Source: Amphiduros pacificus (taxonomy: Eukaryota > Annelida > Polychaeta > Phyllodocida > Hesionidae). Taken from it: 64,000 nucleotides of DNA. The number at the start of each line of letters is the position of its first letter. Within the stretch, counting starts at the first letter, position 1. The stretch spans positions 23,937,766-24,001,765 of the forward strand of contig OX439010.1 of assembly GCA_949316495.1 (NCBI GenBank). The letters run 5' to 3'. The notes under the pieces are model-generated. The model saw only the letters and a program-made list of their open reading frames with translations. It made no database searches and was not told the DNA's origin. This document shows, in pieces, positions 25,401-37,400 of this stretch. The position numbers were made by a program, and so were the translations under genes.

Positions 25401-28400
25401 TTTTGGGGAATCATTTGGGGAGTTTTGGGGAATCATTTTAGAGACATAGAACAATTATTTTTGGATATTAGGCTAAACATACTTTTTTTTGTAGGCACAA
25501 GTTGCACAACTGACAAGCATTCTAACAAAGCTGGTAGTGGTGGAAGTCAGAGCACAGACGGTGGTGGTGATGAAAAGAGTCAGAGCAGCAGAGCTAGTAG
25601 TGGTGACATTGAAAAGAGCAGAGATGGTGGTGGTGATGAAAAGAGTCAGAGCAGCAGAGCTAGTAGTGGTGACATTGAAAAAAGCAGAGATGGTGGTGGT
25701 GATGAACAGAGCAGAGCTAGTGGTAGTAACATTGGTGGTGGTGACAGGGAAAATCGGAGCATGGGTGGCAGTGGTGAAAGTAGTAAAGCCCAGAATCCAA
25801 ACAAGTTTCAGCAGTCATGGCTGAGAGACCATCACTGGCTGAGACATGATGGTGAGAAGCAGTACTGCCACATGTGCAGAGAGGCAGGCTTTAAAAACAC
25901 TATGGCCTTAGGCAACACAAACTTTCGCACAAGCACCCTGACCAGGCATGTGAGGCATGAGGACCATAAAAGATTGATGACAGCCAAAGTCATCAGGAAG
26001 AGCATTGATGTCAGTACTAAGAAAGCCTTGACAAAGGAGGAGAAGGCAGTAACTGTTGCTATGAAGGCAGTTTACTGGTTAGCGAAGGAAGAGTTGCCAA
26101 TATCAAAGTTTGAGAGCCTCATGGAGCTGCTCAGATTATTAGACACCCCACACATTGAGGACCTGAACATTGGGACAAAGATCAATTATTCATCTCGCAC
26201 AACAGCAAACGAGTTGGTAGACACTCTGTCAGAAGATCTTGATATGAAAGTCACCAAGAGAATGAAGGAGAGTCCCAGCCTGACATTGCTGGTCGACGAG
26301 AGTACAGACAGGGGAGTAGCCAAGAAAATGAGCATAATGACAAGGGTGTGCAATCCTGTGACCCTTGATATTGACACCCACTTTGTAGCAGATCCAAAGA
26401 TTTCCAGCGGGAAAGGTGGCAGCATGGCTCATGATATTGAGAAAGAGATGCAGAAGAGGGTCTTGCAGTTGTCAGACATCAATCAACTGGGCACTGATGG
26501 TGCCAGGGCTATGACGGGCACTGGTGAAGGGTTGACAGGCCATCTGATGAGATCAAATCCCCACCTTCTCAATACCCATTGTGCCGCTCATCGCCTGGCT
26601 TTGTGTTCTTCTCAGGCAGCAAACAAAGTCAAAAGTATGAAAGACTTTGAGTCATCTCTTGGATCCATATATTACTTGCTGAAGTTCTCGAGTGTCAAGA
26701 GTGACAGACTGGCAGAATGCCAGAAGATCCTCGATGAGCCCCAGCTCAAGATGAGAGAAGTGCACGAGATCCGGTGGCTGTCGGTGTATGAGGCCATTGC
26801 AAGTATCCAGAGAACTCTAGACAGCCTCATAACATTTCTTGTGGAGCAGGCAGGAGCCGGCGATGACAAGGCTGAGGGAGTCAAGCGAAAGGTTGCCAAT
26901 GTCGACTTCATAAGGACAACATACTGGATGCTTGACATTCTGCAGCCAGTCATGAAGCTAACGCTGTTCCTGCAAAAGAAGGATGTCGACATCGGTGCTG
27001 TCAAACCAGCTGTCGAGGGTTGTATCAGAGAGCTAGAGCTGCTGCGTGATGACAAAAATCCCCTTGGTGCTCCCAGAATAAAGGATACTTTGCCACCTGA
27101 CCTTGAAGAAGGCACCTTCAAAGGGCATCTAGTCAGCAAACCAAAGAGCAAGAACCAATTTACCAATGACATCAGCAAATTCATCAGCCAGATCATCTCA
27201 AATTTAGAGGAGAGATTCCCAGACAAAGAGATGATGTCAGCACTGGGGGTTCTCGGCATGCGCCCCCTTAGCATGGTCAATGATGTAGAATCCTGGGGAA
27301 ACTCAGACATTGATTACATTGTGGATCATTTCGGCAAGCCAAAGACCCACAAATATGTGGTACAGGAGACAAGAGAAAAGAAGGAGACTCTGTCACCAGC
27401 TGTCATTGATGGCCCTGCAACGAAGATGGAGTGGCAGCACATCAAGCGTGTGGTTCTGGCACAGAGGTATGAGCGGGCAAGCATGGCTAGCTTGTGGAAA
27501 CTCATGGCCATGTTCCACAGAGATGAAGTTCCCAACCTCATGACCATTGCTGCCATAGCCTTGACCCACCCAGTTCACACTGCGGACTGCGAACGGTCGT
27601 TCTCAGTACAGAATGCTGTCCAAACAGTGAGGCGAAACAGACTGTCACCAGAGCACTGTGAGCAGTTGATGCGCATCAGCATCGAGGGACCAGCACTCAA
27701 GTCCCATGACTTCACCCCAGCTCTTGGTGTATGGCGAACAAGAAAATATCGGTACATATTCAAGAAGTAATCACAGGATCCAATGGCCCAGACATCCAAG
27801 GTACCACCCGCACCTCAGGTACCACCATTGGGACCAACTGCTGACCTCTTGGTAGCATCCAAGCTTTGTATGCAGTCAGCCATCTCCACCAGTGGCCAAG
27901 AAACCATAGCTGCCACCGCTCCTAGTTGCACCTTGATGACAAATTGGACCTGATTATGGACATTGAGCTTGAACACTGCATGAAGACAAGACTGTTAAAT
28001 GGAAATAAACATTGTTCTGGTTTCCAATTCCTATCAAAATTTATTTTGGGTGGCTTCTCTGCCTTATGATAGCCCTTTACATTAAAAATGAACAGTTGAA
28101 TACATGTTATCATTAAAGTTTATTTTGGGTGGCTACTGTGCCTTATGATAGCCCTTTGCATTATAAAATGAATTGGATCATCACCAGCATCACCTGCAAA
28201 ATAAACAGTTATTGGTTAATATCTGAATACATTTTTTCTTGATTTTTTGTCCGCGTTTGCCACTGCCCCCATTGGATTCTCAAAATCCCCCATTGTTTTC
28301 TGAAAATCCCCCATTGTTTTCTACCTGGTGGGGGGATTCCCCCATTGACTCACTTTACCAGAATCATCTCTGAGTGAATAGTATTTATAACAGTGAATAG

Positions 28401-31400
28401 TATTTATAACTGTGAATAGTATTTATAACCCTGAGTAGTCTTTATAACCCTGAGTAGTATTTATAACCCTCGTCAGATTCATGTGGTACATGTAATAGGC
28501 TGTTCAGATTCATGTGACACATGTTGTTCAGATTCATGTGACATATTTTGTTCAGATTCATGTGACACATGCTGTTCAGATTCACGTGACACATGCTGTT
28601 CAGATTCACGTGACACATTTTGTTCAGATTCATGTGACACATTTTGTTCAGATTCATGTGACACATGCTGTTCAGATTCATGTGACACATGCTGTTCAGA
28701 TTCATGTGACACATGCTGTTCAGATTCATGTGACACATGCTGTTCAGATTCATGTGACACATGCTGTTCAGATTCATGTGACACATGCTGTTCAGATTCA
28801 TGTGACACATGCTTCTCAGATTCATGTTTTGGTGAAGTTTGATTGATATTCATGTTAAATATTGCAGGAAAATTTATCAGAAATATTCCAGAAATATCAC
28901 ATAGATGATATACTGTTAAGGAATGTGAAGGAACAAGGAAAGCAAAGGTATAGTGCATGGCATTAAATAAACAGATAAAGAAATATATGTATATAATTCC
29001 TAATTATTTTGATTCGTCACATGACCAAGTTTATGCATAACCAAATAGAAGTTTTTCTCCAACTTAATGAGTTAACTGTTATTGGCAAAAGCTGATCAGG
29101 CCTTGACATAAAGAGAAAATTGTTATTTGCCCAGTTGGGCCACCAGAGCATGAGAAGTGGTGGCCCAAAGTTTCTAAGAATAATTGGATGTGTGATACAA
29201 TAAAGAGCATTATACATAGGGCTGTATAGTGACTAGTGTCTGAGTGTAGGTTACTTGTTCCAATAAAAATTTGCAAGTCCATTGATCATGATATGAGACA
29301 AATATCTAAAAATCAAGATAGTTTGGGCCACTAAAAAAACAAAAATATGATTGCCCAACTGGGCCACTGCAAGAGAGCATTCACTGGCCCAAATAAAGGA
29401 TCTGGTGGCCCCGGGCCACCCGGCTAGTGCATATGTCAAGGCCTGGCTGATGTAAAAGTTGTCCCCAATTTTATTGCAGATTTTTATTTTTTTAATTTTA
29501 ATTTACTTAAACATTGTATGTGCATTGCTTAATATATGTAGAGGCCAACTTTAAAAATCAGATTAACCCATTTGAGAAAAAGGGTAAAATGTGAACATTG
29601 AATATTGTAGAAGTCAAGCAAAACTGCTGTTTACAAATGAGAGGGATGCGTGGCGATGCTTGAAGGAAATGGACGGCCAAATATACAAAAATAGAAAACT
29701 GCTGCTGTTCCTGCACAATCCAGAGGTTGGTGTTCCCTTTAGCTGTTTTTATTGAGTGATGGAAAATTGCAATGGTAAAATTGGTAAAACATCCTCCACT
29801 GGGTAAATCATCCTGTAGGGTGTTTCATTTTTCGGACTTTTTTTCCGATCAAGCTGCTCATTAAAAGAAATGATCTCTGATATGTAGTAAGCCCACAGAA
29901 AAAATTTAAGACCAATCGATCAACTTTTAGACCCCCCCCTACCACCTTGTATGTTTGACCTCGGAAATCAGTGCTCGGTGGCCATTTTCTGGTTAAAACT
30001 CGAGCCTCATTGCCTCATAATTTCATTTTATTCAACTCAGGTAGTGTCTGTGTCACACAAATGTAGTTTTAAAGGTTACTTAATATTTCAGGATCATTTC
30101 CATTTAATTTGGGTCAAAATCATTCAAATTCAAGACATTAATTCTGAAAAGTATACATTTTCAAATTAATTTCACACTCATATCGGATAATTTTTTCACA
30201 TTATTTCCACATTAACTTCAAATTGAGAATTATATTATAGTATGAAAGTTCACAGATTTGTCTCCATTTCATTTTTAGCTCTGCTGAGACTCACAGAGCT
30301 TTAGGAGTGGGGAAATTGTCAGTCTGTCTGTCCGTCCATCTGTCAAAATTTCTTTGAAAGTCTTCTTCTCCAAAACTACCAGTAATATATGTTTCAAATT
30401 TGTCCTTCATTCCCATTTCTGCTACATCTTTGACAAATGCCACTACTTTAACAATAGCTGCCATTTGTTTGTATTCCTCATCATCTTGCCAGTGCTCTGG
30501 TGGTAAATGGAGCCATCTTCCATCCATTCCTAGGAGTTCAAACAGGAGCCATGACTGTGACCCAATCTGGGAGTAGTGAGACATTTCCCTGTTCAAGCAT
30601 GTTTCTTTGGGAAGAAGGTTTTTCTGGAATGAATAGAGAGGGCTAGGCATTGCTAGAAGTTGTGTGATAATTGCAGTCTCCATCCCATCATTCAATGATC
30701 TGTCAAAAAAGACAAATACTACTCAGTCAGATACCACAAATGATTTAGCATAGAGTTCTTGACCATGATAGCTATGGATGATGCATCAACTGCCTAAAAT
30801 ATGACATAACATGGTGTAAGAGAAATTGGGAGAACAATTTATGCTAAATGTTAAAATGGATATGTGAAAGATAAATTTCAAACTGTGAATTAATAGCCTC
30901 AGAATCATATCACATCTGATAGTCACACATATCTCACAGCCACAGATTAAAATGTGGACCTGGAGCAGCCAAGCATGCCAAAAGAAACCAAGGTCCATGG
31001 AACAGGGAAATGTACTGGCCCATCCTATCAAAGTCAGCCAGTATTGCAGGTGTAATGAGACCTTTTATTGAATAAGATCAAGGCATAGACAAATTTGCCA
31101 TGTGAGCTCCACATTCTCTTCATCATGCCTGATTTCTTGCCTCAGCATTGTATATCATAAATATGACAAAACTGGCTGATGAAACATGACAAGATCTCAT
31201 CACACCTGAAATACTGGTTGGCAATAATAGTTTAGACCAGCACATTGCCCCGTTTCATGGGCCTTAGTTTCTTCAGATACACTCGGTTGCTCCAGCTCCG
31301 AATTTAGATCTCCAGCTGTGGGTGGATATGTGTGACTATGAGATGTGGTATAATTCTGAGGCTATTAATTCACAGTTTGAAATTTATCTTTTGCATATCC

Positions 31401-34400
31401 ATTTTAACATTAGATATAAATGTTTCTCCCAATTTCTCTTACACCATGTTATGTCATATATTTTAGGCAGTTGATGCATCGTCCATAGCTGTCGTGGTCA
31501 AGAACTCTATGCTAATTCATTTGTGGTATCTGTCATTTTTGGTATCTTTGGTGGTATTTGTCTTGTTTGACAGATCATTGAATGATGGGATGAAGACTGT
31601 CATTGCCACACAACTTCAAGCTATGCCTAGTCCTGCTCTTTTCATTCCAGAAAAACCAGTCTTCCCAAGGAAATGTCTCACTACTCCCCAATTGGGTCAC
31701 AGTCATGGCTCCTGTTTGAACACCTAGGAATGGATGGAAGATAGCTCCATTTACCACCAGAGCACTGGCAAGATGATGAGGAATACAGACAAATGGCAGC
31801 TATTGTAAAAGTAATGGCATTTGGCAAAGATGCAGCAGAAATGGGAGTGAAGTACATCCAGGATTAAGCTAACTCTGCAAAGAAGGGAGCTCACGGAGGT
31901 CTCATTGTCCATGTCTCTTCTTCACACAGACTTAAAATTCCATAATTCATTAAAAATGAGATGGAGACAAATCTGTGAATTTTCACACTAAAATATAATT
32001 CTCAATTTGAAGTTAATGTGGAAATAATGTAAAAAATCCGATATGAGTGTGAAATTAATTTGAAAATGTATATTTTTCAGAATTAATGTCTTGAATTTGA
32101 ATGATTTTGACCCAAATTAAATGGAAATGATCCTGAAATATTAAGTAACCTTTAAAACTACATTTGTGTGACACAGACACTACCTGAGTTGAATAAAATG
32201 AAATTATGAGGCAATGAGACTTGAATTTTAACCAGAAAATGGCCACCGAGCACTGATTTCCGAGGTCAAACATACAAGGTGGTAGGGGGGGGTCTAAAAG
32301 TTGATCGATTGGTCTTAAATTTTTTCTGTGGGTTTACTACATATCAGAGATCATTTCTTTTAATGAGCAGCTTGATCGGAAAAAAAGTCCGAAAAATGAA
32401 ACACCCTAATCATCCTGCACTGGGTAAAACATCCTCCACTGGGTAAAACATCCTACAGTCTGGTAAAACATCCTCCATTGGGTAAAGCATCCTCCATTGG
32501 TAAAACATCCTCCATTGGTAAAACATCCTCCACTAGGTAAAACATCCTCCGCTGGTAAAACATCCTCCACTGGGTAAATCATCCTGCACTGGGTAAAACA
32601 TCCTACAGTCTGGTAAAACATCCTCCATTGGGTAAAGCATCCTCCATTGGTAAAACATCCTCCACTGGGTAAAACATCCTCCACTGGTAAAACATCCTGA
32701 ACTGGTAAAACATCCTCCATTGTTAAAACATCAGCACTAGTAAAACATGCATCAGTGATTAAACATCTGCACTTGTAAAACCTTATTTACCCTGTGCTTT
32801 TGTTGATGCAGAGACCTCCAGTAAACAAGCAACCATCCAAAAAAACATTAAACCAGTCAAACCAATCACTGGGGAGATTAGCAAATCAACATCGTGGGAA
32901 ACTATCCAATCAGTTTCCAAGGAATCCAGGACATCAACACAATGGAACTCAAGAAGATAGGGAACAAGTGAACCAGGGTCAAAGAGACCATGATGGGAGA
33001 CCAGTCAGGCATTACAGCGGCGAGACAGGGGACCAGTCAGGGGAGTCAGTTGCTGAGCTGTATAATGACTCCTTCAAGCAGCCGTATGGCCGGCACAGCA
33101 GAGAAACCTTGTTGTGTCGTATTACCCAGAATAGTGGTAGGTTCATAGCAGTTGCCACCCTTATTTATACATACATATTGTTAGCTGTGCTGACTGTCAA
33201 CATAGCTTTTGCATTAATTTGAAGAATTTTCTGTCATTCTGTCCATCAATGTTGATGTTCTCTGAAACTACTGTGTAGATTTCTTGGCAGGTCATAGGTA
33301 GGATATATTGTCAGATGATAAATCCTGATGAATATGAATCCCAGAGACCTGGAACATCCAGTGACTCATTCTGTCAATCTAAATATAGCCTCAGTTTGAG
33401 ACCTTTGCAGTAAAGCAATGTAGGGGTGATGGAGTAAGGCGGCCATATTGTTTCAAGTTCTATCCGTTCCTTTTGCTACAATGAATTCTCTCAACCTGCA
33501 AAGCTGGGGAAATACACGAAATTATCATTTAGTAAACAGATTGCAGACATTTGATGGAACAGTTCACAAAGTGAAACATGACAAAAAGTAATGGTTAGCA
33601 CAGCTTCATGAATGATGGCAGATTTATGAGATCTGACACACATAAGCATCTGGTGAAGACCTCATATTTTTTATGGAACATGACCTTCACTTACTTTTCA
33701 AGGTCACAGGGACAATTATGTGAAATCCCCATCAACGTTTTGTTCACAAATATTGTGCGGAGTCCAATGTTGTACAGTAAGTTACCAGGGCTTAGGGTTG
33801 ATGCATCTCTGATGCCTATGTTTTATATTTTTTCAAGAGTCCTCAAGGACTGTGAAAGTGGTCAGTGATACTGTATACAGACAAATTTTCGCGACCTTTT
33901 TATTTTCGCGTTAATTCGCGCCAGGACGTCATTCGCGAAATTAAATGGACGCGAAATTGAAGATGCATTACACAATATGAGGTCGTCATGTTAAAAAGCG
34001 GGAGTGACGGGGACAAGCTTTTATTTTTGGCGCGAAAACAATTGGAGTCTATCAACACGCATTGAAATATTAATATATTGCGCAATGATGGATCCCTGGC
34101 TTCTCCTCGTGTTGCGGACGTGAATTACTGCGATGCCATGTACATGATATTTACGTTTTACTTCATGGATAAATTCTCGACCTGTGAAGCATAATTTGTG
34201 ATAATATTGGGTAAATACCTTTATTTATCATTTAAAACGCAATTAAAATCGATCCACGTGTGAAGGCATTTCTGTCAAAAAGGGAAGATACAACTCAACA
34301 CAACACGTGGTCGCAATTTTGAAAGGCGGAAGTGACGGGAAGAGGCTCTTGTTTTAGCGCGAAAACGATTGTTAATATATTGCGCAATAATGGATGGTTT

Positions 34401-37400
34401 TGTTCTGTTCTCGACCTGCAAAGCGTAATTTGTGATAATATTATGTATATACCTTTATTTATCATTTAAAACGCAATTAAGATCGATCCACGTGTGAAAG
34501 CATTTCTGTCAACAGGGAAGACACGACTCAAAGCAGTGGAAACAAAGACGAAATGCAAAACTGTGAACTCTGAATCAGTGAGAACAAAGTCAAAACAAAG
34601 TGTTTCGAATTTTTTTGTTTAGTTCTGTTCTCGACCTGCAAAGCGTAATTTGTGATAATATTATGTACTAGAAATCCAAAATTCGCGAAAATAAAACGGC
34701 GCGAACGTGTCTTAAACGGCGATGGTGCGAAAATAACTTGGCGCGAATTTTTCTCGGTATACAGTAAGTGTAGTGAACTTAGGCGATGACATATAGATGC
34801 TTATCAAAATTTACCCTCCAAATCAAGACTTCGCTGTCATATCAGTCCCTACCACCGATGATAAAAAGGTGCACAGAGAATCGACCACATATCAGTCCCT
34901 ACCACCGATGATAAAAAGGTGCACAGAGAATCGACCACAAGTCATAAAATTCTACTTGGTGACAGAATAAATGACTATTAAAATATATTCTTATTTGTTT
35001 GTGTCTCTGTCAGCCAACTGAATACAGGTCATCACCTGAGATTGGTTCTGATTGTATGATATTTTAGTGGGTGTGACTCTCATGCATGACTAGACATGGT
35101 GGTCCAGATTTCAAACAATGTCAAAGCAGGGCAATGCCCTCCATAACAGGAAAGAGAAGTCCTATTTTGGAGGGTACCTTTACCATATTGGTGCATTATA
35201 AATGTAGACTTACTGCACCCTTGGCTTTATATTTTATTTATTTTGTAAATAATTTGAAGCCCAGAATTCAGTGCCTATGTAGTATTGAGGTCCTGTCTTG
35301 CTGTTTTATTATCAGGCCTTGATATACACACTGGCCCGGTTGCATGGGACCACCAGATACTCTGTTTGTGCCAGTGAATGGTCTGTTATAGTGGCCCAGT
35401 TGGGCAACAATATTTTTGGCCTTTCAGTGGCCCAAACTATCTTCAAGTTGATTTTATTCTTATCCTTGATAGACATTTGTCTCATATCGTGATCAGTATA
35501 CTTGGGACAATTAACCCCACTGAGACACTAGTTACTATATATAGCCTTACATACAATGCTCTTTATTGTATCACGCATCGTATTATCTTCAGAAACTTCA
35601 GGTCACCACTTCTCATGCTCTGGTGGCTCAATGGAAAAATCAACATTTTTCTCTTTATGTCAAGGCCTGATTATGCTATCAACTATAAATATATTTTTTT
35701 GCCAATTTAGGAAGAGAAAAACTAATCTGTTTTAAGGACAGGCAACACATTTGTTTTGTTGCTATTCATTGCATTGTCATGGCAACTGTAACACAAATAG
35801 ATTCAGACACAATTAACCATTTTGTTTTTTGAACCAAAAATGTTGAGATAAATAAAAGTTCTGACCAACTGTTTCTACTTGTTGATTGGATTGGCAGTCT
35901 GGATATTTGAACTGTTCACTTGCGAGCATAAAGGTATATGAAACTTACTGACCAATCAGAAAAATCTGCCTTGATTTCGGCAGAAGTGGGCCATGAGCAG
36001 TGCCCTATACTGGTCTCTATTCCAACTTGCAGGATTGAGATGGAACCCAGTCTGATCTGATTTAAATCTGTGAGGCCCTGTAAATCTCACATAACCAATT
36101 AATAATATCAAATATCTTAATCAGTGCAGCCAAACAAAACATTGGTTGATAGGGCTTGACATACGAACTGGCACGGAGGCCCGGGGCCACCAGATCCTCT
36201 GTTTGGGCCAGTGAATGCTCTGTTGTAGTGGCCCAGTTGGGCAACCATATTTTTGGTCTTTTAGTGGCCCAAACTATCTTGATTTTATTATTCTAATCCT
36301 AGACAGATATCATATCAAGATAGACATTTGATTGGGACAAGTAACCCCCACTCAGACACTATAGAGCCATATGTACAATGCTCTTTATTGCATCACACAT
36401 CCTATTATCCTAAGAAACTTCGGGCCACCACTTCTCATGCTTTGGTGGCCCAACTGAGCAACCAACATTTTTCTCTTTATGTCAAGGCCTGGTTGATCTT
36501 TTTGACATTGTCGTTTATCGTTACTCTAAAAGATAATATGAATAAGATAGTCACAATAAGAATCATGGTAAATGATAACTTATTCACAAATAATTCAGGA
36601 TACTGTATACAGAGAAAAATTCGCGCCTAGTTAAATTCGCGCCATCGCCGTTTTCGACAGGTTCGTGCCGTTTTGTTTTCACGAATTTTGGATTTCTAGT
36701 ACATAATATTATCACAAATTACGCTTTGCAGGTCGAGAACAGAACAAAACCATCCATTATTGCGCAATATATTAATATTTCAATGCGAGTTAATAACAAT
36801 CATTTTCGCGCTAAAAACAAGAGCCTCTTCCCGTCACTTCCGCCTTTCAAAATTGCGACCATGTGTTGCGTTGAGTTGTGTCTTCCCTTTTTGACAGAAA
36901 TGCCTTCACACGTGGAGCGATTTTAATTGCGTTTTAAATGATAAATAAAAGTATTTACCCAATATTATTGGTCTATTATTTCGTAACGCTTTGTTTTGAC
37001 TTTGTTCTCACTGATTCCAATTATCAGCGTTCACAGTTTTACATTTCGTCATTGTCTCCACTGCTTAGAGTCGTGTCTTCCCTTTTTGACAGAAATGCCT
37101 TCACACGTGGATCGATTTTAATTGCGTTTTAAATGATAAATAAAGGTATTTACCCAATATTATCACAAATTATGCTTCGCAGGTCGAGAATTTATCCATG
37201 AAGTAAAACGTAAATATCATGTACGTGACGTCGCGGTAATTCACGTCCGCAACACGAGGAGAAGCCAGGGATCCATCATTGCGCAATATATTAATATTTC
37301 AATGCGTGTTGATAGACTCCAATTGTTTTCGCGCCAAAAATAAGAGCTTGTCCCCGTCACTCCTGCTTTTTAACATGACGACCTCGTATTGCATAATGCA

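Larger units (their letters stand above)
23592..28372 (+). mobile_element. hAT transposon, apparently complete, 4.8 kb
   Basis: Ends CAGAGATGTTTTTGG and, reversed, CAGAGATGATTCTGG are imperfect terminal inverted repeats of the hAT type. It encodes a two-exon transposase on the host strand. The 5' leader is CpG-rich and holds GTCCGCCATTTTGT, a YY1-like core. It sits in a repeat of GTGAATAGTATTTATAACC. No clean 8-bp duplication is visible: GTGAA is shared on both sides, and the repetitive target blurs the border. Confidence 0.85.
29816..32408. mobile_element. Palindromic MULE-like element, arms about 1.2 kb
   Basis: The sequence is nearly its own reverse complement around 31115. Ends TAGGGTGTTTCATTTTTCGG and its complement are flanked by an identical 9-bp ATCATCCTG (29807-29815, 32409-32417). 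A 9-bp duplication and very long terminal repeats fit Mutator-like foldback elements. The left arm additionally carries a scrap of the AGCTCTGCTGA tandem-cored family (about 30277-30408) lacking in the right arm, so that scrap arrived later. No transposase. Confidence 0.85.

Noticed and set aside
25314-25494. N-terminal extension of the transposase frame
   Set aside because: It is the 22-bp array and a T-rich acceptor tract; a proper first exon at 23872 joins in phase at 25495.
26672-27310. 212-codon minus-strand frame
   Set aside because: Antisense shadow of the hAT transposase core.
23584-28380. Clean 8-bp target duplication for the large hAT element
   Set aside because: Flanks share only GTGAA; the target is a GTGAATAGTATTTATAAC repeat, so the border cannot be set exactly.
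22450-28867. Host-transposase fusion protein by exon 11 splicing into the transposase exon
   Set aside because: Exon 11 ends in phase 0 while the transposase acceptor needs phase 1; the fused frame would stop soon.
28442-28958. Several repeat-coding frames (MCHMNLNS, SHESEQHV, CCSDSCDT types)
   Set aside because: All come from one 24-bp minisatellite before exon 12; frames exist on both strands at once.
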